DNA of 7,650 nt from an uncultured Clostridia bacterium (GTDB lineage: Bacteria > Bacillota_A > Clostridia > Oscillospirales > Ruminococcaceae): the NCBI GenBank assembly GCA_947169455.1, contig CAMVPV010000056.1, forward strand, positions 1 through 7,650, in the 5' to 3' direction. Below, in pieces: positions 1 to 7,300 of this stretch; positions within the stretch are counted from its first letter, which is position 1, and every line of letters starts with the position of its first letter. The notes under the pieces are model-generated. The model had not been told where the DNA came from. It did not search any database and saw only the letters and a list, made by a program, of their open reading frames with translations. The translations under genes were made by a program, and so were the position numbers.

Positions 1-4
1 ATAT

Positions 5-31
5 GGGACGCCCTGCGATAGAGGGCGTCCC
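5..31. repeat. GC-rich perfect hairpin at the window edge
   Basis: A perfect 10-bp inverted repeat: GGGACGCCCT (5-14) pairs with AGGGCGTCCC (22-31) around a 7-nt loop. It lies about 125 nt downstream of the acetyltransferase stop on the minus strand, so it could be part of that unit's 3' end. On the minus strand only ATAT follows before the window ends, so a T-tract cannot be confirmed. On the plus strand it is followed by C-rich sequence, not T's. It could be a terminator stem or a dispersed palindromic intergenic repeat. The pairing is certain; the function is not. Confidence 0.55.
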
Positions 32-52
32 CCTGCCCCAAAATCCTTAAGT

Positions 53-136
53 TGTGGGTAGTGGTTTGGTAATATATAGACTTTGGACGGTTTTGTCCGT
101 TCGCATTTATTCCACAGTCATAAAATATTACCCACA
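53..136. repeat. Nested, mutually exclusive inverted repeats in the gene-free end
   Basis: Positions 1-154 hold no gene that I can support. Within them, TGTGGGTA (53-60) is complementary to TACCCACA (129-136), and GGTAATAT (68-75) is complementary to ATATTACC (125-132). The two pairings share 129-132, so they cannot both form. The inner version continues imperfectly: GACT (79-82) with AGTC (116-119), and TGG (84-86) with CCA (112-114). GGAC (85-88) can alternatively pair with GTCC (95-98). On the minus strand this is the 3' untranslated region of the acetyltransferase. No T-tract follows, so it is not a standard terminator. It may be a structured RNA, a small palindromic repeat, or chance in AT-rich sequence. 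Confidence 0.4.
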
Positions 137-154
137 CTTATGCCAGAAGCCTCT

Positions 155-658
155 CTATTTTTTGCGAAAAAAATTGTCACGTATGAATTTCGGTAAATAC
201 TCCGGCGGCTCCGCATAGCGGACGGTCTTTTCCTGCCCGCCAAGCTTCTTTATCATCCTGATATGCTCGACGTGCTCTTCGAAATATGTATCCCCTACCG
301 CCGTATAACCCACAGATTCATAGAACTGCTTCACTCTGAGCTGCGCCGAAAGCTCCGCATTTTCTGCGCCAAGCTCACGCAGATGATCCTCAGCTATGCG
401 CATCACCTCGCTGCCGAGGTGATTTCCGCGGAATTCCTTCATCACCGCTATCCGCCCGACTATATATCTTCCGTCGTCGGAACGGTATGTCCGCCCGGTC
501 GCGGCAGGCTTGCCGCCGATATAGATGACCGTGTGCCACGCGGTATCGTCGCGTCCTTCGAATTCCTCACGGAAACCCTGTTCCTTCACGAACACTTCCT
601 CGCGGATGTACCTCGCATCGGGGATGTTATCCAGTCCGTATGCCGATCTTATCTCCAT
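155..658 (-). CDS. GNAT-family N-acetyltransferase
   Basis: Predicted 167-residue cytoplasmic acetyl-CoA-dependent N-acetyltransferase; the substrate cannot be told from sequence. The N-terminal part carries IREEVFVKEQGF (about 18-29), then D-x-x-A-x-H (D37/D38, A40, H42), typical of a GNAT group with an IRxxVFVxEQ signature. Motif A (about 69-97) reads GRIAVMKEFRGNHLGSEVM; the acetyl-CoA pyrophosphate loop is R77-GNHLG, with His80 where the classic R-x-x-G-x-G/A pattern has Gly. Motif B includes QFYESVGY (111-118), and the fold ends near HIRMIKKL (132-139). A hydrophilic tail of about 28 residues follows. The ORF stays open 25 codons further upstream to 733, but that version would overlap the comM end. 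The ATG at 658 has AGGAGGT (669-663) 4 nt before it and is preferred. It lies 49 nt after comM with no terminator between, so co-transcription is likely. Confidence 0.9.
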   Translation of the reverse strand: MEIRSAYGLDNIPDARYIREEVFVKEQGFREEFEGRDDTAWHTVIYIGGKPAATGRTYRSDDGRYIVGRIAVMKEFRGNHLGSEVMRIAEDHLRELGAENAELSAQLRVKQFYESVGYTAVGDTYFEEHVEHIRMIKKLGGQEKTVRYAEPPEYLPKFIRDNFFRKK

Positions 659-662
659 ATAT

Positions 663-686
663 ACCTCCTGCGGCAGATCCTGCCGC
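663..686 (-). promoter_or_regulatory. Ribosome binding site abutted by a GC-rich hairpin
   Basis: On the minus strand AGGAGGT (669-663) sits 4 nt before the acetyltransferase ATG and decides its start. Directly 5' of it, with no gap, is a perfect 7-bp stem, GCGGCAG (686-680) with CTGCCGC (676-670), closed by a 3-nt GAT loop. No T-tract follows, so it is not an intrinsic terminator. The stem leaves the ribosome binding site single-stranded. It may insulate the site from upstream mRNA folding or act as a processing or stability element between the two genes; those roles are inference. Confidence 0.65.
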
Positions 687-707
687 CCTGAAACAGCCTC
701 CGTCCGC

Positions 708-2234
708 TCAGCGTGACCAGTATTTACGGTCAAGGCTGCGGAACTGCACCGCCTGTGCGATATGCTTCTTCTCTATGACCTCTGTCTCCTCCATATCCGC
801 AATGGTGCGCGCGACCTTCAGTATGCGGTCATAGGCGCGCGCCGAAAGCCCCATCCCCGCGAACACCTTTTCCAGCATGGCAGAGGCATCCTTTGTCAGC
901 GGGCAGAACTCGTTCAGCTTATCGGCGGTGATGCGTGCGTTGCAGCTTATCCCGGTCCCGGCAAAACGCTTCTGCTGCAATTTTCTTGCACGGCAGACCC
1001 TCTCACGTATCACCGCCGAGGATTCCTCCTTCACCTCGGAGCGCAGCGCGGAATATTCCGGAGGCGCAACTTCAACGTGAAGGTCGAACCTGTCCAGCAG
1101 CGGACCGGATATCTTCGACAGATAATTATGTACTGCCCTTTCGCCGCAGATGCATTTCTTGGTCGGGTGCCCGAAATATCCGCACGGACATGGATTCATC
1201 GCCGCGACCAGCATGAACGAGCAGGGATATTCCGCAGTGCCGGAAGCGCGTGAAACTGTCACCTTCTGATCCTCGAGCGGCTGACGAAGTATCTCAAGCG
1301 TGCGGCGGTCAAATTCCGGGAGCTCATCGAGGAACAGAACTCCGTTGTGCGCAAGGGAGATCTCTCCGGGGCGGGGTATAGTTCCGCCGCCCGCAAGCCC
1401 CGCCGATGAGATAGTGTGGTGCGGCGAACGGAACGGGCGCTGTGTCACGAGCGGGTTTTCCTTTGAAATGAGCCCGCTTATCGAATGTATATTCGTCGTT
1501 TCGATAGACTCCTCAAATGTCATTTCGGGGAGTATGGTCGGTATGCGCTTGGCGAGCATGGATTTTCCCGAGCCTGGAGCGCCTACCATCAGTACATTAT
1601 GACCGCCCGATGCTGCATATTCAAGCGCAAGCTTCGCGGTCTGCTGACCCTTCACATCGGAAAAATCACCGGCATACCTGCGCTTTTCCTCGGGTATCAC
1701 ATACTGCTGCCTCGGGATTATCACGCTCTCGCCGCTGAAATGATCTATCAGCGCGGAGATGCTTTCGGTGCCATAGACGGTTATCCCCTCCACGACGCTC
1801 GCCTCGCAGGCGTTTTCCTCGGGCACGAAGATATTCTCATATCCCTGCTTCTTCGCTGTTATAGTCATGGGCAGCACGCCTGTCACGGGGCGGATATCTC
1901 CGTTGAGCGCCACCTCACCTATGAATACTGTCCTGGAAAGGTCAGCATTTATCGTGCCCGTTATAGAGAGCAGCGAGGATAGTATCGCGAGGTCGTGCAT
2001 ACTGCCGGTTTTTTTCGTATCGGCAGGAGCGAGGTTGACTACGACCCTTGCAAGCGGAAAATCCACGCCGCTGCATCTCATTGCGGCGCGTATGCGCTCG
2101 CGGCTCTCTTTCACAACAGTATCCCCAAGACCGACAATATCGAAAGAGGGCGTACCCTTGCTGACCTCGATCTCCACATCGACCGGAAAGGCATTCAGCC
2201 CGAAAAGACCCATGCTGTTGACTTTTGCATACAT
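708..2234 (-). CDS. comM: ComM/YifB-family Mg-chelatase-like AAA+ ATPase
   Basis: A 508-residue protein, the full length usual for YifB/ComM. The N-terminal domain (about 1-165) is the Lon-like ChlI domain, with GTPSFDIVGLGD (28-38 region) and GEVALNGDIRPVTGVLP (106-122). The AAA+ module follows: Walker A GAPGSGKS (218-225), RSPHHTIS (269-276), Walker B VLFLDE (299-304), a four-cysteine cluster CPC (349-351) and CIC (361-363), and the arginine-containing LLDRFD (379-384). The Mg_chelatase C-terminal helical domain ends with SARAYDRILKVARTIADME (464-482). In Vibrio and other transformable Gram-negatives ComM is a hexameric helicase driving branch migration during integration of transforming DNA; its role in Clostridia is less clear. 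Despite the family name there is no reason to infer chlorophyll synthesis. An in-frame TGA at 2246-2244 fixes ATG 2234 as the start; GGAG (2251-2248) lies 13 nt upstream, longer than ideal. It probably heads an operon with the acetyltransferase. Confidence 0.95.
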   Translation of the reverse strand: MYAKVNSMGLFGLNAFPVDVEIEVSKGTPSFDIVGLGDTVVKESRERIRAAMRCSGVDFPLARVVVNLAPADTKKTGSMHDLAILSSLLSITGTINADLSRTVFIGEVALNGDIRPVTGVLPMTITAKKQGYENIFVPEENACEASVVEGITVYGTESISALIDHFSGESVIIPRQQYVIPEEKRRYAGDFSDVKGQQTAKLALEYAASGGHNVLMVGAPGSGKSMLAKRIPTILPEMTFEESIETTNIHSISGLISKENPLVTQRPFRSPHHTISSAGLAGGGTIPRPGEISLAHNGVLFLDELPEFDRRTLEILRQPLEDQKVTVSRASGTAEYPCSFMLVAAMNPCPCGYFGHPTKKCICGERAVHNYLSKISGPLLDRFDLHVEVAPPEYSALRSEVKEESSAVIRERVCRARKLQQKRFAGTGISCNARITADKLNEFCPLTKDASAMLEKVFAGMGLSARAYDRILKVARTIADMEETEVIEKKHIAQAVQFRSLDRKYWSR

Positions 2235-2243
2235 CGCTGTTAT

Positions 2244-2360
2244 TCATCTCCGTTCAGTACTCTGTTGACCCATATCTATCAGAAGATCGTCCTTCACATG
2301 ACCGCTGCCGTTGTCATTTAGCAGTTCATGGCGGGCGTTTTCGCAGATCCTGTCTGTCAT
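2244..2360 (-). CDS. Possible 38-codon leader ORF upstream of comM
   Basis: A short ORF starts at ATG 2360 and ends at TGA 2246-2244, inside the leader between the sigma-A promoter and comM. The peptide starts MTDRICENARHELL and ends GQQSTERR; it is charged, has no membrane segment or signal peptide, and I recognise no family. GGAGG (2367-2363) lies only 2 nt before the ATG, closer than optimal, which weakens the case. Its stop is in the same frame as comM, with three sense codons between the stop and the comM ATG. Its last codons overlap the comM ribosome binding site GGAG (2251-2248), an arrangement that would allow translational coupling. It could equally be non-coding leader sequence. Low confidence as a real gene. 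Confidence 0.3.
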   Translation of the reverse strand: MTDRICENARHELLNDNGSGHVKDDLLIDMGQQSTERR

Positions 2361-2410
2361 ATCCTCCGAAACGTTTTTTCATCGGATATATTTTCTCTCA
2401 TCACAAATCA

Positions 2411-2440
2411 ATTATACAATATTTCCCCCGTTCTTGTCAA
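2411..2440 (-). promoter_or_regulatory. Consensus sigma-A promoter for comM unit
   Basis: On the minus strand TTGACA (2440-2435) and TATAAT (2416-2411), both perfect hexamers, are separated by 18 nt. The expected transcription start is near 2404, giving a leader of about 170 nt before comM. This leader is far longer than those I infer for the other two promoters here (about 30 and 55 nt) and contains the 38-codon ORF. Confidence 0.85.
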
Positions 2441-2519
2441 GCAGTGCGATCGGGGGGCGCGCGGATATGCAGGAAAGCGGTCTTTGCAGAAACTCCGGTG
2501 ACAGACCGACAGGATAAGG

Positions 2520-2554
2520 GAAAACCGCAGACGTTCATACAGAACGGCTGCGGT
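2520..2554 (-). terminator. Intrinsic terminator-like hairpin downstream of the MATE gene
   Basis: ACCGCAG (2524-2530) pairs with CTGCGGT (2548-2554). After a single A-G mismatch, CGTTC (2532-2536) pairs with GAACG (2542-2546), leaving a 5-nt loop. Read on the minus strand, the stem runs into TTTTCCCTT, a modest T-tract. It lies about 140 nt after the transporter stop and about 80 nt before the -35 of the comM promoter, a suitable place to separate the two units. No T-tract follows on the plus strand. The rest of 2441-2693 holds no gene I can support. Confidence 0.6.
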
Positions 2555-2649
2555 CGGATGATCCTGTTTCTCAATTGTCATTTTTCAGCGCCGGCGTGGT
2601 CTTTGGGCATTCCGAACACCGATGAGCAGGCAAATACATCTTAATATGC

Positions 2650-2687
2650 AAAACCGGGACCCATAGCTGTGTAATAGCACCCGGTCT
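2650..2687 (-). terminator. Weak terminator-like stem just after the MATE stop
   Basis: ACCGGG (2653-2658) is complementary to CCCGGT (2680-2685), and the stem extends by a G-U and an A-U pair into the T-tract on the minus strand. The loop is long (21 nt) and can hold a small GCT/AGC stem. Read on the minus strand, CCCGG is followed by TTTT and then GCAT. It begins about 6 nt after the transporter stop. The large loop and short T-run make it weaker than the hairpin at 2524-2554; the two may act in tandem. Confidence 0.4.
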
Positions 2688-2693
2688 GTCTGT

Positions 2694-4082
2694 TCATGAC
2701 TTTTCCTCTGTTATCTGTCCGGAAAATTTCCCGCTGCGTATCGCCTTTGCGGCGGGGCGTATCAGCAGCAGCGCTATAAGTATCAGCAGAGCCGTTGTCG
2801 AAAGGCTCACGGGATATACCGTCAGTATGTTGACAAATGTCCTGTTCAGCGGGAATACCTTGTATATCCAGAATATACGAACACCGCATATCCCGACTAT
2901 CGTAAGCAGTGCGGGCGGTGTCGATATTCCGAAGCCGCGCATATAACCCGACATCATCTCGTAAGACATACTGAAAAGGTACGATGTGAACATCACTATC
3001 AGCCGCGAATAGCCGACATCTATGACGTCGGGTTCGGGGTTGAACAGCGCGAGTATCTCATGCCCGAAGAACAGTATTATCGCAATTGCCGAAGCAGTCG
3101 CCGCGAGACATTCCAGCCATGCTATCATAAGCACCTTCTTGCAGCGCGGTATCTTTCCTGCGCCGTAGTTCTGACCGACGAACGCCGTACACGCCTGACT
3201 GAAGCTGCTCATCACATTGTAGGCGAATATCTCAATGTTCAGCGCCGCGCTCGATGCCGCCATAACTATCGTGCCGAGGCTGTTTATCGCGCTCTGTATC
3301 AGCATATTCGCCGAGGAGAACACCGCAGACTGCAATCCTGCGGGAACACCTATCGCAAGTATCCTTGAAAGTATCTTCCCGTCCGGTCTAATCTTTCTGA
3401 ATTCGAGACGGTACGCGCCGTCGCTGCGCAGGAGGATCACGATAAGTATCACCGAGCTTACGGCATTTGATACCACCGTTGCAAGTGCGACGCCATCCAC
3501 GGTCATTCCGAGCACCAGCACGAAGAACAGGTTAAGCAGGACATTTATCACTCCCGCAAGCGTCAGCGCCGCCAGCGGAGTGCGCGTATTCCCTATCCCG
3601 CGGAATATCGCCGCAAGGAAATTGTACAGCATTATCACGGGAACGCCTGCCATATATACCTTGAAGTACAGCACCGCCAGCGGCAGCACCTCATCGGGGA
3701 CGCTCTGCAGATACAGTATCCTGTGCGCAAAGGATTCCCCGAACGCCATAAGCACGATGCCCGCCGTCACTGCGATGAATATCGATGTATGTATCGTCTT
3801 TGAAATGGTGTCATTGTCCTTCCTGCCTGCCGCATTCGCGATCACCACGTTCGTGCCGAGCGAAACGCCGATGAACGTGTTTACTATAAGGCTGATCACC
3901 GGTGTGTTAGCGCCGACGGCAGCCATCGCGGATGCCCCCGCACACCTTCCTATCACGGCGATATCCGCCGCATTGAAAAGCTGCTGCAGGATGCCCGTAG
4001 CCGCCAGCGGGAGCGCATACATCAGCAGCTTGTCCCAGAGGGTGCCGGTCAGCATATCAACGCGCTTATCGGACATACTCAT
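2694..4082 (-). CDS. MATE-family multidrug/toxic compound efflux transporter
   Basis: A 462-residue polytopic membrane protein of normal MATE length with about 12 predicted hydrophobic segments in two halves, separated by a polar loop near 219-238 (RSDGAYRLEFRKIRPDGK). Family features include LQQLFNAADIAVIGRCAG (32-49), with the cytoplasmic segment after it leading into AVGANTPV. FRGIGNTRTPLA (160-171) is followed by the next helix with N180, then FVGQNYGAGK (301-310) in the second half and YMRGFGISTPP (380-390). MATE proteins export cationic drugs or metabolites by Na+ or H+ antiport; substrate and coupling ion cannot be read here. The start at ATG 4082 is favoured over the ATG two codons later because AAAGGAG (4097-4091) lies 8 nt upstream. 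It is a single-gene unit with its own promoter and downstream hairpins. No adjacent regulator gene suggests an inducer. Confidence 0.95.
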   Translation of the reverse strand: MSMSDKRVDMLTGTLWDKLLMYALPLAATGILQQLFNAADIAVIGRCAGASAMAAVGANTPVISLIVNTFIGVSLGTNVVIANAAGRKDNDTISKTIHTSIFIAVTAGIVLMAFGESFAHRILYLQSVPDEVLPLAVLYFKVYMAGVPVIMLYNFLAAIFRGIGNTRTPLAALTLAGVINVLLNLFFVLVLGMTVDGVALATVVSNAVSSVILIVILLRSDGAYRLEFRKIRPDGKILSRILAIGVPAGLQSAVFSSANMLIQSAINSLGTIVMAASSAALNIEIFAYNVMSSFSQACTAFVGQNYGAGKIPRCKKVLMIAWLECLAATASAIAIILFFGHEILALFNPEPDVIDVGYSRLIVMFTSYLFSMSYEMMSGYMRGFGISTPPALLTIVGICGVRIFWIYKVFPLNRTFVNILTVYPVSLSTTALLILIALLLIRPAAKAIRSGKFSGQITEEKS

Positions 4083-4143
4083 GCGGATATCTCCTTTCCA
4101 TCAGTTTCCTGCTTCTTATCTCTGACTTGTGAACATAATACAG

Positions 4144-4172
4144 ATTATAGCACAGCCGTCTGTTCACGTCAA
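4144..4172 (-). promoter_or_regulatory. Sigma-A promoter (extended -10) for the MATE gene
   Basis: On the minus strand TTGACG (4172-4167) is followed after 17 nt by TATAAT (4149-4144). TGC immediately before the -10 makes it an extended -10 element. The start point is expected near 4137, giving a leader of about 55 nt. An A/T-rich tract just upstream (4178-4194) could serve as an UP element. Confidence 0.85.
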
Positions 4173-4177
4173 TGTAG

Positions 4178-4194
4178 ATTTTTCCCGAAAAAAT
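4178..4194 (-). promoter_or_regulatory. A/T tract pair upstream of the MATE -35 (possible UP element)
   Basis: ATTTTT (4178-4183) and AAAAAT (4189-4194) form a small A/T inverted repeat 5 nt upstream of the -35 hexamer of the MATE promoter. The placement, roughly -40 to -60, is where RNA polymerase alpha-subunit UP elements lie. No known repressor site is recognised. The role is inferred from position and composition only. Confidence 0.35.
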
Positions 4195-4219
4195 AAGCAT
4201 CGCTCATATTATGATGATA

Positions 4220-4242
4220 TGATATCAATAAAATCGATATCA
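4220..4242. repeat. TGATATC inverted repeat between the terminator and the MATE promoter
   Basis: TGATATC (4220-4226) and its reverse complement GATATCA (4236-4242) are separated by 9 nt. The repeat lies about 50 nt upstream of the MATE -35, directly after the protease terminator T-tract. Spacing and symmetry suit a dimeric regulator, but AT-rich intergenic DNA yields such repeats by chance. Confidence 0.3.
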
Positions 4243-4281
4243 AAAACGGAAACCGCGTTCTTCATACCGAACGCGGTTTCC
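4242..4281 (-). terminator. Strong intrinsic terminator of the M16 protease gene
   Basis: A perfect 13-bp stem: GGAAACCGCGTTC (4248-4260) with GAACGCGGTTTCC (4269-4281), loop of 8 nt. Read on the minus strand, the stem is followed by GTTTTTG (4247-4241). It begins 27 nt after the protease stop. On the plus strand no T-tract follows, so it is directional and isolates the protease unit from the MATE unit. Confidence 0.9.
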
Positions 4282-4308
4282 TTATGCTTCCGGATTATGT
4301 TATCCCGC

Positions 4309-7300
4309 TCACTTCTTCTTGCCGGTGCCGAAGGGAGCGATAGTATCCTTGTAGAGATCCTTGTTCTTCTTTACTTCGCTCGAGGTGCCGACAGAGTAGA
4401 ATCTGCCTTCCTTGGAAACCTTGACGAAGCTCTTCTTGATCTCGTTCATACGCTTGGGAGTGAGCTTCTTCAGAGCCTTGAAGATGCTCTTCTTTTCGGT
4501 GTAGTAGTCCTTGCCCTCTATCTTGAGCGAAAGTGCTGTATTCGCTTCGGAAAGGTTTCCGCCCGACCTTACAGCAGAGGAATATACCGACATGATATAG
4601 CCTTCAAGTGTAGTCTTGTCGATCTTATAGCTGTCAAGGTAATCGCCGAGCGAATCGTACACGACCTTTGTCTCCGCGATATTGGGGTCTCTGTATGTGG
4701 TGAGGGCGATACCGAGATCGGGATCGAGTTCTGCAGAGGCATTGTATGAGCCGTAATAGTATCTGAGATAAGGCAGCATATATGCATCGGTCAGCATTGT
4801 CGCAAATACCTGATACTCAGCTGCTTCTGCATAGGACAGAGGCTTGTTCTTGCCGATATCCTTCAGGTCGATCACCTGATAGTTGAAGTTTGCGCCGCTG
4901 TTTACCATAAATGCATCGTACATCTTTGCTGTCTTGTATTCGGCTCTTGTCTTCTTCTTGTTGCCGAGCTTGTCAGCGAACTTTGCGGAGCAGGTATTGA
5001 AGCTCTCTATCGCTTCCTTGTCGCCCGTATAGCCGAATATCGCACCGTAGGAATTGGAAAGCTTGCTGCGTACCTTGTTGAGCTTGCTCGTTACTGCCTT
5101 GGGATCCTTCTCAAGTGTGTCGAGCACCTTGCCGAGGAAATTGTAGTAATTGATATAGTATATGCTGTAATTGTATTCTGCTTCGCCGGTAATTGAATTG
5201 AATGCGCCGGAAAACATCAAACCGTCCGGATTAGCTGTTATCTCATCCATGATACTCGTTCTTGCGGACTGTGCAGTTCCCTTTATCAGGGATTTCTTGT
5301 CGGTCTTTGTGGTCATGAGTGCTTCTGCGAGAACATCGAAGGACTTTTCCATATCCTCATTGAGCACTGTCCAGCCGAAAGCGATATAGGGCGTGAACGA
5401 CTTTTCATCCTTGGATGTTATGGTATTTATGCCTGCACTGTAATTTATGAGCGAAACGCTCCTGCTGTCCGCGATATCCGCTGCCTTGTGCTTGGCGGTA
5501 TCTGCCGAGAACATAAGGTCGAGATACAGCTGTGCCCACATCGCCTCATCAACGGTGAGATCGCTTATATCGAGATATGCATCTACAAAGCCTATTCCCG
5601 AGATATCCGCATCGACCGAGAGCGTGCGGACGTTCCTGCTGTCAGTCGTATCGCTCACATTGTACTTCTTGACGTTTTCGGGAAGGTTCTTGAGAGAAAC
5701 ACCCTTGACCTCGGAAACTATCTTGGCGATGGTCTCGTCATCGGCGCCTATCCTGCTGTCGAATTCCTTGGTATCCTTCACGAGCTGATCGAGTTCTGCA
5801 TCGGTCATGGATGCCTTTATCTGTTCGAGCTTCTTTTCTCTTGCCTTTTCAGTCTTTTCAAGGAGACCCTTTTCGGGATATGTAACGGTGAGCACTCTCA
5901 GCTTGTTGTTCTTTACATATTTTTTGAGGAGCCTCTTGAAATCGCCGTTTTCATTGTATTCAACTATCCTGTCAAGATCGCCGTTCACATCGGTATAGAA
6001 CCAGATATCGTCGGTGCAGCAATAAGCGTATGCTATGTTTGCAGCAGCCATGACTCCCTTTGTCGAGCCCTCACCGGTGAGAAGGTTGTTTGCCTTCAGG
6101 ATATGGCTGATCTTTTCGATGGTCTTCTGGCGGATGCCGTCCTTAGCCATTTTTTCGAGAGAGGAATCTATCAGTGACTTTATCTTTTCGCCGTCCTTCT
6201 TATCAACGCCGTTAACAGTAATGTTGAGCATCTTTTCGGGACCATCAAGTGAGATCTTTGCACTGATCGAAGCCTGGGGATATACCTTGCGTATCGAAGT
6301 TATCAGCGGGGAATTCTCATCATTGAGGGTGACCGAGAGGAGCTCCATCTTCATGAGATCGTCACTGCTGATGTCACGGAGAATATAGTCTCTGTGAACT
6401 ATTGTCTGACCTGCGGTATCATCGTCCTTTGAAGCAGGTGAAGCTGTATAGCTCGATGCAGCCTTTTTCAGCGGCTTGTAATCCTTGTCGGTGAAGTCAA
6501 AGGTCTTTTTGTTGTACTTCGAGAACTCCTTGTTGAGCAGCTCTGCGAAGCTTTCAAAGTTCTTTATGTCTCCGTAGAGAACAGCTGTGCAGTTCGACGG
6601 GTGGTAGTACTTTTCGTGATAATCCCTTACCTCCTCATAGGTGAGGTCGGTGATGTGGTCGGGCGTTCCGCCGTAATCATTGGAAACCGTAGAGCCGGGG
6701 AAAGCCGTGCGGTAGTTTGATGTATCTGCTGCATAGTTTATATCCCCTGCGGAAAGCATCTCGGAATAAACGGTGCCCTCAACGGTAAGCTCGCCGTCCT
6801 TCTTGTCAAGGCGGTAGCGCCATGCTTCCTGCTTGTAGATATCCTCATTCTTGAGTATCATCGGATGGAAGCAGGCATCGGTGTAATAATCCGCATATTT
6901 GAGCAGCTGATCCTCTGAGAGACTGGATATGGGGTAGATAGTCGCTGTGGGGAGGGTCATTGCATTAATGAACGAGCAGTACGTCTGCGTCATGATCTGG
7001 AAGAACGCTTCGGCGGGGTACTTGTCCGAGCCCGCAAGAGTAGCGTGTTCAAATACGTGGGGCGTGCCGTGTTCGTTCTCGGCAACGGTATGGAACGCAA
7101 GAGTGAAGTTGCAGTCGTTGTCATCGTTTGCGATGAACAGGAACTGTGCGCCTGTCTTCTTGTGTTCGAGAAGTATCATTTCAGCCTGGAGAGGCGCATA
7201 AGGTCTTATCTCCTTTACGGTGAAGCCCTGTATCGTCTGACCGACTTCAAGTCCTGTCCTTTCGCTGACAGCGGGCTTTGCCGCTGCTGTGACCTCGGCG

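Noticed and set aside
659..733. N-terminal extension of the acetyltransferase to the ATG at 733
   Set aside because: It would overlap the end of comM, lacks the strong AGGAGGT found before ATG 658, and its extra codons cover the intergenic hairpin.
708..2234. Magnesium chelatase subunit for chlorophyll or cobalamin synthesis
   Set aside because: The N-terminal Lon-like domain, CPC/CIC cysteines and C-terminal domain identify the YifB/ComM group; no tetrapyrrole genes are nearby.
1942..2247. Minus-strand 101-codon frame starting at ATG 2247, overlapping comM
   Set aside because: It has better spacing to GGAG than comM, but the translation is low-complexity Arg/Cys/Gly-rich and the comM frame carries conserved domains throughout.
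2478..2508. CGGTCT/AGACCG inverted repeat
   Set aside because: Only 6 bp with a 19-nt loop and no T-tract on either strand; likely chance.
2571..2642. A 22-codon minus-strand ORF between the MATE gene and its terminator
   Set aside because: No ribosome binding site before it and no recognisable product; it lies in what looks like the transporter's 3' untranslated region.
3235..4125. Plus-strand open frame of 296 codons opposite the MATE gene
   Set aside because: It mirrors the transporter's coding strand, has low-complexity Ser/Ala/Thr-rich translation and no family resemblance; the minus-strand MATE reading is unmistakable.
5488..6177. Plus-strand open frame of 229 codons opposite the protease gene
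   Set aside because: Shadow of the M16 gene; no clear ribosome binding site or recognisable domain, and the opposite frame has conserved catalytic motifs.
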